From Staphylococcus sp. GSSP0090 (GTDB taxonomy: Bacteria > Bacillota > Bacilli > Staphylococcales > Staphylococcaceae), in contig NZ_JACBFD010000008.1 of assembly GCF_013391405.1 (NCBI RefSeq), positions 48,001-112,000 of the forward strand: DNA of 64,000 bases. Direction: 5' to 3'. Positions 11,504 through 20,216 of the stretch are shown here, one piece after another. Numbering within the stretch: the stretch's first letter is position 1; each line of letters starts with the position of its first letter. Under the pieces are notes generated by a model, which worked only from the letters and a program-made list of their open reading frames with translations, was not told the DNA's origin and ran no database searches. The position numbers were made by a program, and so were the translations under genes.

Positions 11504-12883
11504 TTGAATTCAATTGAACAAACTTTCCACAATAGTAAACAATATTTTAATACACATGTCACCAAAGACCTTAAATTTAGAAAAAAACAATTAAAACTCT
11601 TGAGTAAAAGTATTAAAAACCACGAAGATGCATTACTGAATGCTTTCCAAGAAGATTTAGGTAAAAATAAAGTAGAAGCATATGCAACGGAAATTGGTTT
11701 TACTTTAAAAAACATTAAAATTGCTCGCAAAGAACTTAAAAATTGGGCGAAAAAGAAACAGGTTAACACCCCTCTTTATATGTTCCCTACTAAAAGTTAT
11801 ATCGTAAAGGAACCTTACGGAACAGTTTTAATTATCGGTCCATTTAATTACCCATTCCAATTACTTATTGAACCACTTATTGGTGCTATTGCTGCGGGTA
11901 ATACAGTTATACTCAAGCCTTCTGAGTTCACACCGCATGTGTCAGATGTTGTAAAAAATATAATTGAAGATGTCTTTCCTCCTGAATACATTAGTATTTG
12001 TCAAGGTGGCGCAGATACAACTCAATCATTGATACATTTACCTTTTGATTATATCTTTTTCACAGGAAGTGAACGTGTCGGTAGAATTGTGTATCAAGCA
12101 GCCAGTACGAATTTAACACCTGTCACTTTAGAGTTAGGTGGTAAATCACCTGTCATTGTCGATGAAACTGCAAATATCAAAGTAGCGAGTGAACGAATCA
12201 GTTTCGGCAAATTCACTAATGCTGGTCAAACCTGTGTTGCACCAGATTATATTCTTGTAAACCGTAAAGTTAAAGAAGATTTAATCAAAGCTTTAAAAAA
12301 TACAGTAACTGAATTTTATGGTAAAGACATACAAGCAAGTCCTGATTTTGGTCGTATCGTTAATCAAACACATTTCGATCGCTTAAACCATTTATTAGGC
12401 GTTCATCAATCAGAAATTGTTTTTGGTGGTCACTCTGATTCATCTACAAAATTTATTGGGCCAACGATATTAGATGACATTACTTTTAATGATAAAATTA
12501 TGGAAGATGAAATATTTGGGCCCATACTACCAATTATTACTTATGATGACTTTGATGAAGCCATTGATTTAATTCATACGAAACCCAAACCACTCAGTCT
12601 ATATTTATTCAGTGAAGATGAAAACGCAACAGAACGCGTTTTAAATGAAATTTCTTTTGGTGGCGGTGCCATCAACGATACCTTGATGCAATTAGCAAAT
12701 CCAAATTTACCATTCGGTGGTGTTGGTGCTTCAGGTATTGGTCAATACCATGGCAAATATAGTTTCGACACGTTCAGTCATGATAAGTCTTATATATTTA
12801 AATCAACGCGTTTAGAGTCAAGCTTACTCTTCCCACCCTATAAAGGAAAATTTAAATATATTAAAACGTTTTTCAATAACTAA
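11504..12883 (+). CDS. aldH: Aldehyde dehydrogenase family protein
   Basis: A 459-residue NAD(P)-dependent aldehyde dehydrogenase of the short class-3-like type. The catalytic cysteine is in NAGQTCVAPDY, the general-base glutamate in LELGGKSPV, and the coenzyme loop in FTGSERVG. The C-terminus PPYKGKFKYIKTFF is hydrophobic and basic, resembling the membrane-associating tails of class-3 enzymes. I choose the TTG at 11504, six bases after TAGGAGG, over the upstream in-frame start at 11465, which lacks a site. The physiological aldehyde is not deducible. Confidence 0.92.
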   Translation: MNSIEQTFHNSKQYFNTHVTKDLKFRKKQLKLLSKSIKNHEDALLNAFQEDLGKNKVEAYATEIGFTLKNIKIARKELKNWAKKKQVNTPLYMFPTKSYIVKEPYGTVLIIGPFNYPFQLLIEPLIGAIAAGNTVILKPSEFTPHVSDVVKNIIEDVFPPEYISICQGGADTTQSLIHLPFDYIFFTGSERVGRIVYQAASTNLTPVTLELGGKSPVIVDETANIKVASERISFGKFTNAGQTCVAPDYILVNRKVKEDLIKALKNTVTEFYGKDIQASPDFGRIVNQTHFDRLNHLLGVHQSEIVFGGHSDSSTKFIGPTILDDITFNDKIMEDEIFGPILPIITYDDFDEAIDLIHTKPKPLSLYLFSEDENATERVLNEISFGGGAINDTLMQLANPNLPFGGVGASGIGQYHGKYSFDTFSHDKSYIFKSTRLESSLLFPPYKGKFKYIKTFFNN

Positions 12884-13001
12884 TCGTTTTTATTTTTTAG
12901 TCTTGATTAAAAGATAGTTAAGATTATCTATGCCTATTCTAATGACCAGTTAAATCATCGTTTCTAACGATTGGCGACAGTATTGTCAATACACTAAAAA
13001 G

Positions 13002-13034
13002 AGCCCGGTAGCTATTCATAGTAGCTATCGGGCT
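13002..13034. terminator. Bidirectional terminator, aldH / lactonase
   Basis: Perfect hairpin AGCCCGGTAGCTA / TAGCTATCGGGCT between convergent genes, with A-run on the left and T-rich right flank. Confidence 0.85.
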
Positions 13035-13107
13035 TTGTATTTATCATGTTAGTTTACTATTTGTTAACTACGTGATAACACCATTCTTAATAAAAATGTA
13101 AAATATA

Positions 13108-14145
13108 TTACTTTAGAAACTGTACACAAACACCTTCTGGTGCCGTTTCATGATTATCAACGATTTCTATGTTACCTGTAACTTTATCACGTTTAAAAAC
13201 AGTCAAAGCATAATCGCCTTCTTGGTGTGCACAAACTAAATAATCATCTGATTCAGTTATATTGAAATCACGTGGAAATTCTCCACCACTTTTAACAATA
13301 TCAACTAATGAAATCGTTGCACCCTCGTCTCCTACTTTAAATATAGCAAGACTATCATGACCACGATTACTTATATATAAGAATTGTTGGTCGTGTGATA
13401 TTCTTACTGCTGCCAATTTAGTATCACCATCAAAGTTTTCTGGAATTGTTAGGTGTCTCTCGATTTCAGTAAAATGACCATTCTCATATTTTAATGTACT
13501 TACAATATTTGATAACTCATGTACCAAATAAGCATATCTCCCATTTTCATGGAACGTGATATGTCTTGGGCCATCTCCAGGCTCAAAATCTATCGTGTCA
13601 TACACTTTCAAACCATCGTCGCCATATTCGTAAGTAATCACTTTATCTGTACCTAGATCCATTGCCACAACATATTTTTCATCCGGTGTTGTGTTCAGAT
13701 AATGGACGTGTGGTTGCTCTTGTCTTTCAGAAGGGCCAGTTGGATAATCATGCGCCAGTTCTTGTATTAGACGAACAATTTCTCCTGTTTCTGGATTTGC
13801 TTCATAAATTCTTGCTAAACCAGCACCATAAATTGCCTCAAAAATATATTTACCATCCGGTGATGCAGACACATAGCACCCATTACCAGAAGTTGACGCT
13901 AAACATTTATTTATTAGATTTAAAGTACCATCTGCTTCAATTTTCAAACTAGCAATGCCACAATCATCGCCCTCTTTGGTTACAGCATATAAAAATTGAT
14001 TATGTTGATTTACATATGTTGATGCTTCTAGTTCATAACCTGTTTTAACTTCAGTTATCTTGCCAGTTTCTTCATCTAGTTGGAAACGGTAAACTCCTTT
14101 ACCTTCTTTTTTTGTATATGTTCCAATATAACCTGTTGTCGTCAT
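13108..14145 (-). CDS. Lactonase family beta-propeller (6-phosphogluconolactonase-like)
   Basis: A 345-residue cytosolic protein of the YkgB/Pgl lactonase family (seven-bladed propeller). Repeating blade segments such as [30 protein letters not shown] and [16 protein letters not shown] are spaced about every 45 residues. The likely activity is hydrolysis of 6-phosphogluconolactone, which staphylococci need because they lack the classical pgl, though this is inferred from family membership. The ATG follows a strong GGAGGGG site. Confidence 0.85.
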   Translation of the reverse strand: MTTTGYIGTYTKKEGKGVYRFQLDEETGKITEVKTGYELEASTYVNQHNQFLYAVTKEGDDCGIASLKIEADGTLNLINKCLASTSGNGCYVSASPDGKYIFEAIYGAGLARIYEANPETGEIVRLIQELAHDYPTGPSERQEQPHVHYLNTTPDEKYVVAMDLGTDKVITYEYGDDGLKVYDTIDFEPGDGPRHITFHENGRYAYLVHELSNIVSTLKYENGHFTEIERHLTIPENFDGDTKLAAVRISHDQQFLYISNRGHDSLAIFKVGDEGATISLVDIVKSGGEFPRDFNITESDDYLVCAHQEGDYALTVFKRDKVTGNIEIVDNHETAPEGVCVQFLK

Positions 14146-14220
14146 GTAAACCCCTCCATATTATTATACTTATATTTTAATAAAGATTTTGGACAAAAGA
14201 CAATATAATGATTTAACCTC

Positions 14221-14249
14221 TTGAAAAATAGAACGTATGTTCGTATAAT
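14221..14249 (+). promoter_or_regulatory. LexA-controlled promoter of the YolD-like gene
   Basis: TTGAAA (14221-14226) and TATAAT (14244-14249) are spaced by exactly 17 bases. The spacer contains AGAACGTATGTTCG (14230-14243), a match to the Gram-positive SOS box (GAAC-N4-GTTC, staphylococcal form CGAACAAATGTTCG). LexA bound here would block RNA polymerase directly. Confidence 0.8.
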
Positions 14250-14277
14250 AGATATATACTGATTGGAGTGATAATAA

Positions 14278-14682
14278 GTGAATGACTATACAAATAAAGA
14301 AACAGACTATAGAAAAATACCTAGAGATCAGCTGAACCCGAACATACCACAAGGACGTGGCATGGTTAAATGGGCGCCATTTGCTACATTACCTGAACAA
14401 TTCGAAAGCATTCAGCAATACTTGATTGATCAAAATAAAATTGATCGCCCAATATTATCAGATGACCAACTAAATGAACTCAATTTACAACTCCATCAAG
14501 CGTTACATTCAGATCATTTTGTGCACATTGAATATTATAAAGACGGCTGGCTAGAAAATATAACGGTTAAGATTAAAAACATAGATATGATACAAATGTT
14601 TTTAGAAGGATACCTGTTAAAAAATTCAGACACTATAAAATTATCTCTTTTTGACATTACCAAAATCAAAATAGACGATTAG
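14278..14682 (+). CDS. YolD-like protein
   Basis: A 134-residue acidic protein of the YolD family (PF08863), recognisable by the N-terminal RKIPRDQLNPNIPQGRGMVKWAPFATLPEQF block. YolD proteins are usually encoded next to Y-family polymerases of the UvrX/UmuC type and are SOS-induced. Here no polymerase gene adjoins, but the SOS promoter is kept. Translation begins at GTG 14278, eight bases after GGAGTG. The exact role in the DNA damage response is unknown. Confidence 0.82.
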   Translation: MNDYTNKETDYRKIPRDQLNPNIPQGRGMVKWAPFATLPEQFESIQQYLIDQNKIDRPILSDDQLNELNLQLHQALHSDHFVHIEYYKDGWLENITVKIKNIDMIQMFLEGYLLKNSDTIKLSLFDITKIKIDD

Positions 14683-14750
14683 TTATTCATCCATGTTTAA
14701 ACATGCTAAAGTACGTTATGTGGCATAAAGGTAATGCTAATAACATAAAA

Positions 14751-14778
14751 AAACTGTCGATCATATTATCGACAGTTT
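14751..14778. terminator. Bidirectional terminator
   Basis: Hairpin AAACTGTCGAT / ATCGACAGTTT between the convergent YolD-like gene and the small membrane protein gene. The minus strand has a long T-run after it. Confidence 0.8.
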
Positions 14779-14808
14779 AAAGTGAAAACTTATTCCTTTT
14801 TCAACTAA

Positions 14809-14979
14809 TTAATTATTAGATTCGATATCTGAAATAATTTCTTTTGTTTTGCTTTCGATATCTTCAAAGTCTTTTTTGAAAATATAAGCAAATACAACTG
14901 CACCAATGCCTGCTGCTAATGATACAGTTAAGATTGTACCGAATACAAATTTAAATAAACCTTTAATAAAATTCCACAT
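14809..14979 (-). CDS. Small membrane protein, 56 aa
   Basis: A short frame from ATG 14979, preceded by TGAGGTG. The protein starts MWNFIKGLFK, has one hydrophobic segment (about residues 8-33, VFGTILTVSLAAGIGAVVF core) and a charged C-terminal tail rich in Glu, Lys and Ile (about residues 35-56) that would form a helix. It ends just before a terminator, so it is a complete monocistronic unit. A similar conserved hypothetical seems to exist in other staphylococci, but I cannot name it. The function is unknown. Confidence 0.75.
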   Translation of the reverse strand: MWNFIKGLFKFVFGTILTVSLAAGIGAVVFAYIFKKDFEDIESKTKEIISDIESNN

Positions 14980-15331
14980 TCTATTTCACCTCAATAAATT
15001 ATTAACATCACTATGCTTAATGATAGCATATTTGTTTATATCAATAAATATATACCCTCTTTTCACTAATATAAATCTACATATGAAGATAGTAATTTTA
15101 TGATATTATTGTAGTAATGCTTCAACAAAATAAAATTGCTTTATCTACTAAAGACTTCACTACTTTAATTAAGAGGATAAACATGCGCATTACGTTTATT
15201 GACAATTAAAAAAATAATAAAATAAAACGTGTTAATCGGTTTAACTATGAAATTAAATTCATCAATGTTCTGATGACTATTTTTTATAGATAGACTCGCT
15301 CAATGACACTAACATTGAATAAGAATTCAAC
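14980..15331. other. Intergenic stretch without a recognised gene
   Basis: About 350 AT-rich bases. I see the upstream region of the small membrane gene and only trivial reading frames, for example one of eight codons at 15183. No RNA gene or repeat was recognised. Confidence 0.6.
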
Positions 15332-15337
15332 AAAAAA

Positions 15338-15365
15338 GCGTGAGCCAAGTATATCAGACTCACGC
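15338..15365 (-). terminator. Terminator of the 17-aa peptide transcript
   Basis: On the minus strand, GCGTGAGT / GCTCACGC hairpin followed by six T residues, 16 bases beyond the peptide stop codon. Confidence 0.85.
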
Positions 15366-15380
15366 GCATCGTAATGTTAT

Positions 15381-15434
15381 TTATTTAAACCAACTAGATA
15401 CTGCATCTCTAATAGCATCGTAATAGTTCGCCAT
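15381..15434 (-). CDS. Short amphipathic peptide gene (PSM-like candidate)
   Basis: Frame MANYYDAIRDAVSSWFK, 17 residues, stop TAA. It has a full set of expression signals: TTGCAT-17-TATCAT promoter, GAGGTGA ribosome site seven bases before ATG 15434, and a strong intrinsic terminator. On a helical wheel Tyr4, Tyr5, Ile8, Ala11, Val12, Trp15 and Phe16 fall on one face, with Asn3, Asp6, Arg9, Asp10, Ser13 and Lys17 opposite. Net charge is near zero. This is the design of phenol-soluble modulins and delta-toxin, although it is shorter than the usual 20-26 residues. No named family was recognised. The PSM exporter operon pmt lies 4 kb away. Confidence 0.6.
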   Translation of the reverse strand: MANYYDAIRDAVSSWFK

Positions 15435-15490
15435 TAACAATCACCTCATTAAAAGTATAATTCCTTAATCAGTCGTCGTTGTTATTCTTA

Positions 15491-15519
15491 ATGATAAGGT
15501 CTAGTACCCTGTAATGCAA
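15491..15519 (-). promoter_or_regulatory. Promoter of the 17-aa peptide gene
   Basis: Minus strand TTGCAT (15519-15514), 17-base spacer, TATCAT (15496-15491). It would start a transcript near 15484 with a leader of about 50 bases. Confidence 0.55.
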
Positions 15520-15585
15520 TTAACACTACGTTACATTAAAATTACAATTTTGTAAGACTACACTTTAGACATAGGAGATTTTAAA

Positions 15586-16626
15586 ATGCAAAAAGTAAAA
15601 TCAGATATTTTAACACATCGAGGTTCACACTATGACCTAGGTATACAAACTGCACAATGGATGCAACATACACCACTGTTAAAAAATAGAGAACAAGAAT
15701 GGAAAAAACGCATGCCACGCTTTGATATTCACATCAAAGAGACTTATGATATTTTTCAAACTTATGCACCTCAAATATGGGAAGAAATTAGAGGCATGCA
15801 AGAAGTGCTTAATTTACCTACACGTCAAATGATTTTAAATTTTGCGCATTACCGCTTTACACCCTTGAAAAATAGCGGTTGCACTGTCTATTTAGGTAAC
15901 GATTATATGGTGCGAAATTATGATTATCACCCAGCAACATATGATGGCCGTTATTTATTATTTCAACCCAATGACGGTGGTTTAGCTCAAATTGGGCCAA
16001 CATCTCGTATCACGGGTAGAATGGATGGTATGAATGAAGCTGGATTAGCAATGGGATATAATTTTATGCATCGTAAACATCCAGGAGATGGCTTTGTATG
16101 TTATATGATTGGCAGACTGATATTACAGTATTGCAAAGATGTGACAGACGCTATTAAATTATTAAAAGAAATACCGCATAGAAGTTCATTTAGCTATATT
16201 GTCATGGATAAATATTTAAATCATGCAATCATTGAAGTTACACCACGTTCCATTGATGTCCGCTATGATCACACTTGTACAAATCACTTTAAATTATTAA
16301 CGCATGAAAATAGAAATTATACAAAAGAATCAATAGACCGTTTAGATAGATTAATTAACCAAACACCAACACAATTAGATAAAAACGATGCTTTCAAACT
16401 TTTTAATAACCCTGAATTTGAAATTTATAGTAAATTATTTAGAAGTTGGTCTGGTACCATACACACAAGTATGTATGAACCACAATCTCTAACAGCATAC
16501 ATGACCTTAGGTGAAAATAAAGCACCTGTAGAAATTGACTTTCAAAAATGGTTAAACGGAGACGCTTTAAAAATAAACGAACTAACAGGCCAAATTGATA
16601 CTGATTTAACCTTTGCAACCTATTGA
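15586..16626 (+). CDS. C45 / choloylglycine-hydrolase-like amidase (Ntn-type)
   Basis: A 346-residue protein resembling the linear-amide C-N hydrolase and acyl-CoA:6-aminopenicillanate acyltransferase group. The probable N-terminal nucleophile is the cysteine in NSGCTVYLGNDYMVRNYDYHP at about residue 104. This would require autoproteolytic removal of the first about 103 residues, as in penicillin acyltransferase; the choloylglycine type instead has the Cys near the start. GRMDGMNEAGLAMGYNF is a conserved substrate-pocket segment. The substrate is unknown. ATG 15586 follows AGGAGAT. Confidence 0.8.
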   Translation: MQKVKSDILTHRGSHYDLGIQTAQWMQHTPLLKNREQEWKKRMPRFDIHIKETYDIFQTYAPQIWEEIRGMQEVLNLPTRQMILNFAHYRFTPLKNSGCTVYLGNDYMVRNYDYHPATYDGRYLLFQPNDGGLAQIGPTSRITGRMDGMNEAGLAMGYNFMHRKHPGDGFVCYMIGRLILQYCKDVTDAIKLLKEIPHRSSFSYIVMDKYLNHAIIEVTPRSIDVRYDHTCTNHFKLLTHENRNYTKESIDRLDRLINQTPTQLDKNDAFKLFNNPEFEIYSKLFRSWSGTIHTSMYEPQSLTAYMTLGENKAPVEIDFQKWLNGDALKINELTGQIDTDLTFATY

Positions 16627-16636
16627 TATCAAAAAA

Positions 16637-16679
16637 AGTAGGATAGAAATCTAACAAAAACTTTGATTTCTATCCCACT
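16637..16679. terminator. Bidirectional terminator, C45-like hydrolase / DUF4097
   Basis: Imperfect hairpin AGTAGGATAGAAATC / GATTTCTATCCCACT between convergent genes. Confidence 0.75.
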
Positions 16680-16686
16680 CATTCAT

Positions 16687-17538
16687 TTAATTTATATAAA
16701 TATCACCATTTAATGTATAGAACTCTAGTATATGCTTACCAGAACCTACCTTATCATTAACAAAACTTTTGTTATTAACGTTAGCCTTGCCCTTTTCAGG
16801 ATTTAATTTCAATAAAGTATTATCGGGTGCTTGATTATATGACATCTTAATATCTCCCTGTTGTGTTGACGCTTTAAAAGCAGAGTCAATAGCCATATTA
16901 CTTAAATCAATATTACCATGTTTCGCAGATAATACTGCATCTTTAATTAGGGATTGCTTACCAATGATACTGGCACGTTTTGTTTTTATATCAGCATTCA
17001 ATACTTCACTATCATTAAAATAAACAGTTGATTTTAAACCTCTATAAAATAACTTTTTCATTGAGGTATTTTGAATATTAACACGTGCTGCACCAGTTTC
17101 TGGCATTGCAAACTTCGCATTTTCGATATCTAAATTTTTAATATTCACGTTATTTATTTCATTAGAAACATATAAATCATCCATTTTCCCACTTGGTACT
17201 GTGATATTCATTTCACCGTTAATTTTTCTAAATGGATTAAAATTCAATCCATATTTATCGACTTTTTTATCTGTTTCTTGAATACTTAACTTATTATTTT
17301 CTTGCTTTATATCAACTTTGTTTTGTCCTTTATAATATACTGTGAATTTGTCACCTTTTGTAATATTAATTTTAGTTGTCCGGCCTTTTACATTTAAAGA
17401 ATCAATGGATTTATCTGTAATCGTTTTGTCTATCGTATTATTCTTATTATTTTGCTTTTCAAAACCAAACCACGTTATACAACCTAGAAGAAAACAGATA
17501 ATGAACAAACTCAATCCACTCAAAAATAATTTCTTCAT
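16687..17538 (-). CDS. DUF4097 family protein, membrane-anchored
   Basis: A 283-residue protein with an N-terminal uncleaved signal or anchor (MKKLFLSGLSLFIICFLLGCITWFGF region). Cys20 in LLGC might act as a lipobox, but the context is imperfect. A repetitive beta-strand domain typical of DUF4097 follows (residues about 50-283). It overlaps the DUF1700 gene by four bases. In Firmicutes these pairs often form part of envelope-associated anti-sigma or regulatory modules. The function here is unknown. Confidence 0.82.
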   Translation of the reverse strand: MKKLFLSGLSLFIICFLLGCITWFGFEKQNNKNNTIDKTITDKSIDSLNVKGRTTKINITKGDKFTVYYKGQNKVDIKQENNKLSIQETDKKVDKYGLNFNPFRKINGEMNITVPSGKMDDLYVSNEINNVNIKNLDIENAKFAMPETGAARVNIQNTSMKKLFYRGLKSTVYFNDSEVLNADIKTKRASIIGKQSLIKDAVLSAKHGNIDLSNMAIDSAFKASTQQGDIKMSYNQAPDNTLLKLNPEKGKANVNNKSFVNDKVGSGKHILEFYTLNGDIYIN

Positions 17539-18095
17539 TCTTCTGCACTTCCTTTAATCGTTCTGATATTCCAACGTAGATATTTTAATATTAATCGATA
17601 CACCAATTCTGCCAACTTTGCAATACTTACAAACAAGACAATCCCTAAACCACTAAAGGAAAATGCAAATAAGTAATTACTAATGGCAAGGCTCACCATA
17701 CCATTATACAACCCATGAACTACAAGAATTAAAGGACTCATTGCCAATATCAATGCCACAAACAGAAATATCAACATAAATATAGCAATAAATATCATTG
17801 GAATCAGAATAATGACTAATGATAAAATGCCCATGCCTAATGAAGCCATGATCGCTCTTAAAATTGTCCTGGCATTTGTCCGGTATTCAGCAGATACAAT
17901 CGCACTTCTCGCATTTATTTCTTTACCTATTTTTTTAGGTGGTGGCAAAGCACCAATAATTTGATATTCATTTTTTCCTTCACTTTCTTGTTCAAAAAAA
18001 TATTGCTCATATTCATACATCACTTTATCTCGTTCAGATCTAGGCAAATTATCAAGCTCTTGTTCAAGCTCATTTAAAAAAGTGATTTTATCCAA
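17535..18095 (-). CDS. DUF1700 (HAAS) membrane protein
   Basis: About 186 residues. It has an N-terminal HAAS-type helical domain (LNELEQELDNLPRSERDKVMYEYEQYF), then hydrophobic segments at about residues 80-120, 120-145 and 145-170. TTG 18095 is chosen because GGTGG lies six bases before it, whereas ATG 18110 has no ribosome site. It is translationally coupled to the DUF4097 gene. HAAS domains in other Firmicutes pair with PadR-like regulators, but none is adjacent. Confidence 0.8.
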   Translation of the reverse strand: MDKITFLNELEQELDNLPRSERDKVMYEYEQYFFEQESEGKNEYQIIGALPPPKKIGKEINARSAIVSAEYRTNARTILRAIMASLGMGILSLVIILIPMIFIAIFMLIFLFVALILAMSPLILVVHGLYNGMVSLAISNYLFAFSFSGLGIVLFVSIAKLAELVYRLILKYLRWNIRTIKGSAEE

Positions 18096-18150
18096 AATAT
18101 CTACCACCATTCAAATTCTAATGTCTATTTCTCAAATTATGTAACGTTAA

Positions 18151-18183
18151 AGAATGGCAATTATTCAATAAAATTACCATTCT
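18151..18183 (-). terminator. Terminator after the 18191-18682 gene
   Basis: Hairpin AGAATGGTAAT / ATTGCCATTCT on the minus strand (one mismatch), immediately downstream of the preceding gene. Confidence 0.6.
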
Positions 18184-18190
18184 CTAATAA

Positions 18191-18682
18191 TTATTTTGTG
18201 TAAACTTCAATCTTTTTTATTTTATCATGTTTATAAATGATAGATAACTTTATGTGGTTATCTTTATCATAATAAGTCATTAAACGATAGGCCTTACGTA
18301 ATTTCTTTTGTTTATAATTACTACCTAAATGGCGTACTACATCTTGAATATCACCTTCAATTTTACCACCAAAATTTGTATCAATCTCAGTCTTATTTAT
18401 TAATGTCATACCTTTTATCTTTGAATTAACTTTATTCACTTTAAACACTAAATCTGATTGATTGTCCTTGGTATACAAATTATGATTTTTCAAATGAATG
18501 TCGTCATCTTCTATAAATTGATCTTGATCAATTTTTGAATTTAATTGCTTACCATCGATGGTAATACGTGATAAATCTGTAGAATGTTCATTTTTTATGT
18601 AACTTACAATTAGTAATGTAGCGATGCCCATTAACATAAATAAGCTCCATAGAAGCCATTTATTTATTTTATGAAAACTCAC
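18191..18682 (-). CDS. Hypothetical protein with N-terminal membrane anchor
   Basis: A 163-residue protein with one hydrophobic segment at residues 9-28 and an extracytoplasmic, highly charged remainder rich in Lys and Asp. The frame opens at GTG 18682. The AAGGA upstream is only a few bases away, so the start is uncertain. No domain was recognised. The extracellular domain shows repeated short beta-prone stretches (ITIDGKQLNSKI, DLVFKVNKVNSKIKGM). It is monocistronic with its own terminator. Confidence 0.7.
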   Translation of the reverse strand: MSFHKINKWLLWSLFMLMGIATLLIVSYIKNEHSTDLSRITIDGKQLNSKIDQDQFIEDDDIHLKNHNLYTKDNQSDLVFKVNKVNSKIKGMTLINKTEIDTNFGGKIEGDIQDVVRHLGSNYKQKKLRKAYRLMTYYDKDNHIKLSIIYKHDKIKKIEVYTK

Positions 18683-18843
18683 TTTCCTTCAACTCCATTT
18701 ACTTAATCAATATAGCATACACCATAGTCTCTTTCATCATAAAAGAATGTCGTAAAAAGTATAACTTTTCAAAGTATTTAAAATTTTCTTTCATATAAAA
18801 TAATTGATATAATAATATCTAATAAGTTAAAGGGGGAAATATT

Positions 18844-19404
18844 ATGACAAGTTTAGAAACTTATTTCAAAAACAGTCAACCACTTGATCAATATATCGAG
18901 GCAATGACTGAAAACAAAGAGAATATCTTATCAATCTACAATTCTTTCTCTTTACCAGAAAATGATGATCGTATTGGAAAAATTAAATCATTAAATTATT
19001 CAAAAGTATTAGTTATCACGGAAGATTGGTGTGGTGACGCCATGATGAATGTGCCTATTTTAAAACATATTAGCGAAGCTTTGAATTTAGAAGTTCGTGT
19101 TTTCCATCGTGATGAAGACACTGATTTAATTGATCAATATTTAACAAATGGTACTGCACGTTCAATTCCAATTTTTGTATTCCTTAATGATAACTTTGAA
19201 CAAGAAACAGTTTGGGGTCCTCGTGCTAGACAAGTTCAACATTTTGTAGAAGATACACGTTCAAATGTACCTTCAAAAGATGATCCTACCTTTGAGGATA
19301 AATCTGCTGAAGCACATAAGATTATGACAAACCGTTATAAAACAGACTCTCAACTTTGGACGTATGTATATGATTCCATACTAGATAAATTAATCATTAA
19401 ATAA
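18844..19404 (+). CDS. Thioredoxin-like family protein
   Basis: A 186-residue cytosolic protein with a thioredoxin fold of the PF14595 type. The active-site region reads VITEDWCGDAMMNVP, keeping the first cysteine but having Met where thioredoxin has the resolving cysteine. This points to a monothiol or bacillithiol-linked role rather than a classical disulfide reductase. The cis-proline loop is RSIPIFVFL. GGGGG precedes the ATG. It is flanked by a terminator shared with pmtD. Confidence 0.85.
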   Translation: MTSLETYFKNSQPLDQYIEAMTENKENILSIYNSFSLPENDDRIGKIKSLNYSKVLVITEDWCGDAMMNVPILKHISEALNLEVRVFHRDEDTDLIDQYLTNGTARSIPIFVFLNDNFEQETVWGPRARQVQHFVEDTRSNVPSKDDPTFEDKSAEAHKIMTNRYKTDSQLWTYVYDSILDKLIIK

Positions 19405-19410
19405 TAAAAA

Positions 19411-19452
19411 GACGTATGAATGATGCCTTGACTAACTGCAAATTCATACGTC
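19411..19452. terminator. Bidirectional terminator, thioredoxin-like gene / pmtD
   Basis: Stem GACGTATGAAT / ATTCATACGTC with A-run and T-run flanks between convergent transcription units. Confidence 0.85.
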
Positions 19453-19487
19453 TTTTTTCTATTTTGACTTACATACTGGTAATGTTT

Positions 19488-20216
19488 TTAAATGTCTTTC
19501 TTAGAAGCGTAGAATATATTTACGATAAATAAGATGACAATTGAAGCTGATGTAATAAACCATTGCCAATTTGTAAATGTATAATCACCAGAAGTTGTTT
19601 TTGAAGTTAAGTAGCTAAATGGTATATATTTTAATGAATCTTGAATATTATCACCAATCTTAGGAATCATTGGTAAAAACGGTTCTGCGAAAGGAACAAT
19701 TAATACTAAGAATATCCCTAATGTGAAAATAAGTGCTGTCTTCGGCACAATTAGTGAAAATAGATAAAGTAATAAACCAAAGAACAAATGGAACATTAAG
19801 AAGAACCAAAGTAATTCAAATGCTTTATTCGTTGTAATATTCTTACCGTCAACGACACCCTGTACGATAAGCACAAAAGCCACAAGAATCGCTGTAATAA
19901 GTACTGCAATCAATATGACAGAAATCACTTTAGCTACTACATAACCAATACGACTTGATGTTTTGTTCATGTAAAGCTGAATTGTACCTTGTGAAATATC
20001 ACGTGTAATTGTTTTTATTACAAATAGTAAGCCCATAATGGAAAAGAACCAACTACCGATTGAAAGTAAGGTATTACCATTCATTTCATCTGATTGTTGA
20101 ACAAACAATATTGTGAAACCAATCAATGGTAAAATTGTTAAAAGTAATGCTAAATAAGTTAAAGGACTTTTAAAAATACTATACATATCATATTTTACGA
20201 GTTGTAAACTATTCAT
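19488..20216 (-). CDS. pmtD: PSM exporter permease PmtD
   Basis: A 242-residue ABC-2 type membrane subunit with about six hydrophobic segments. It is the last gene of pmtRABCD. By analogy with S. aureus, Pmt exports phenol-soluble modulins and protects the producer from them; PmtC (ATPase) and PmtD (permease) form one half of the four-component exporter. Its ATG overlaps the pmtC stop (TAATG). Confidence 0.92.
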   Translation of the reverse strand: MNSLQLVKYDMYSIFKSPLTYLALLLTILPLIGFTILFVQQSDEMNGNTLLSIGSWFFSIMGLLFVIKTITRDISQGTIQLYMNKTSSRIGYVVAKVISVILIAVLITAILVAFVLIVQGVVDGKNITTNKAFELLWFFLMFHLFFGLLLYLFSLIVPKTALIFTLGIFLVLIVPFAEPFLPMIPKIGDNIQDSLKYIPFSYLTSKTTSGDYTFTNWQWFITSASIVILFIVNIFYASKKDI

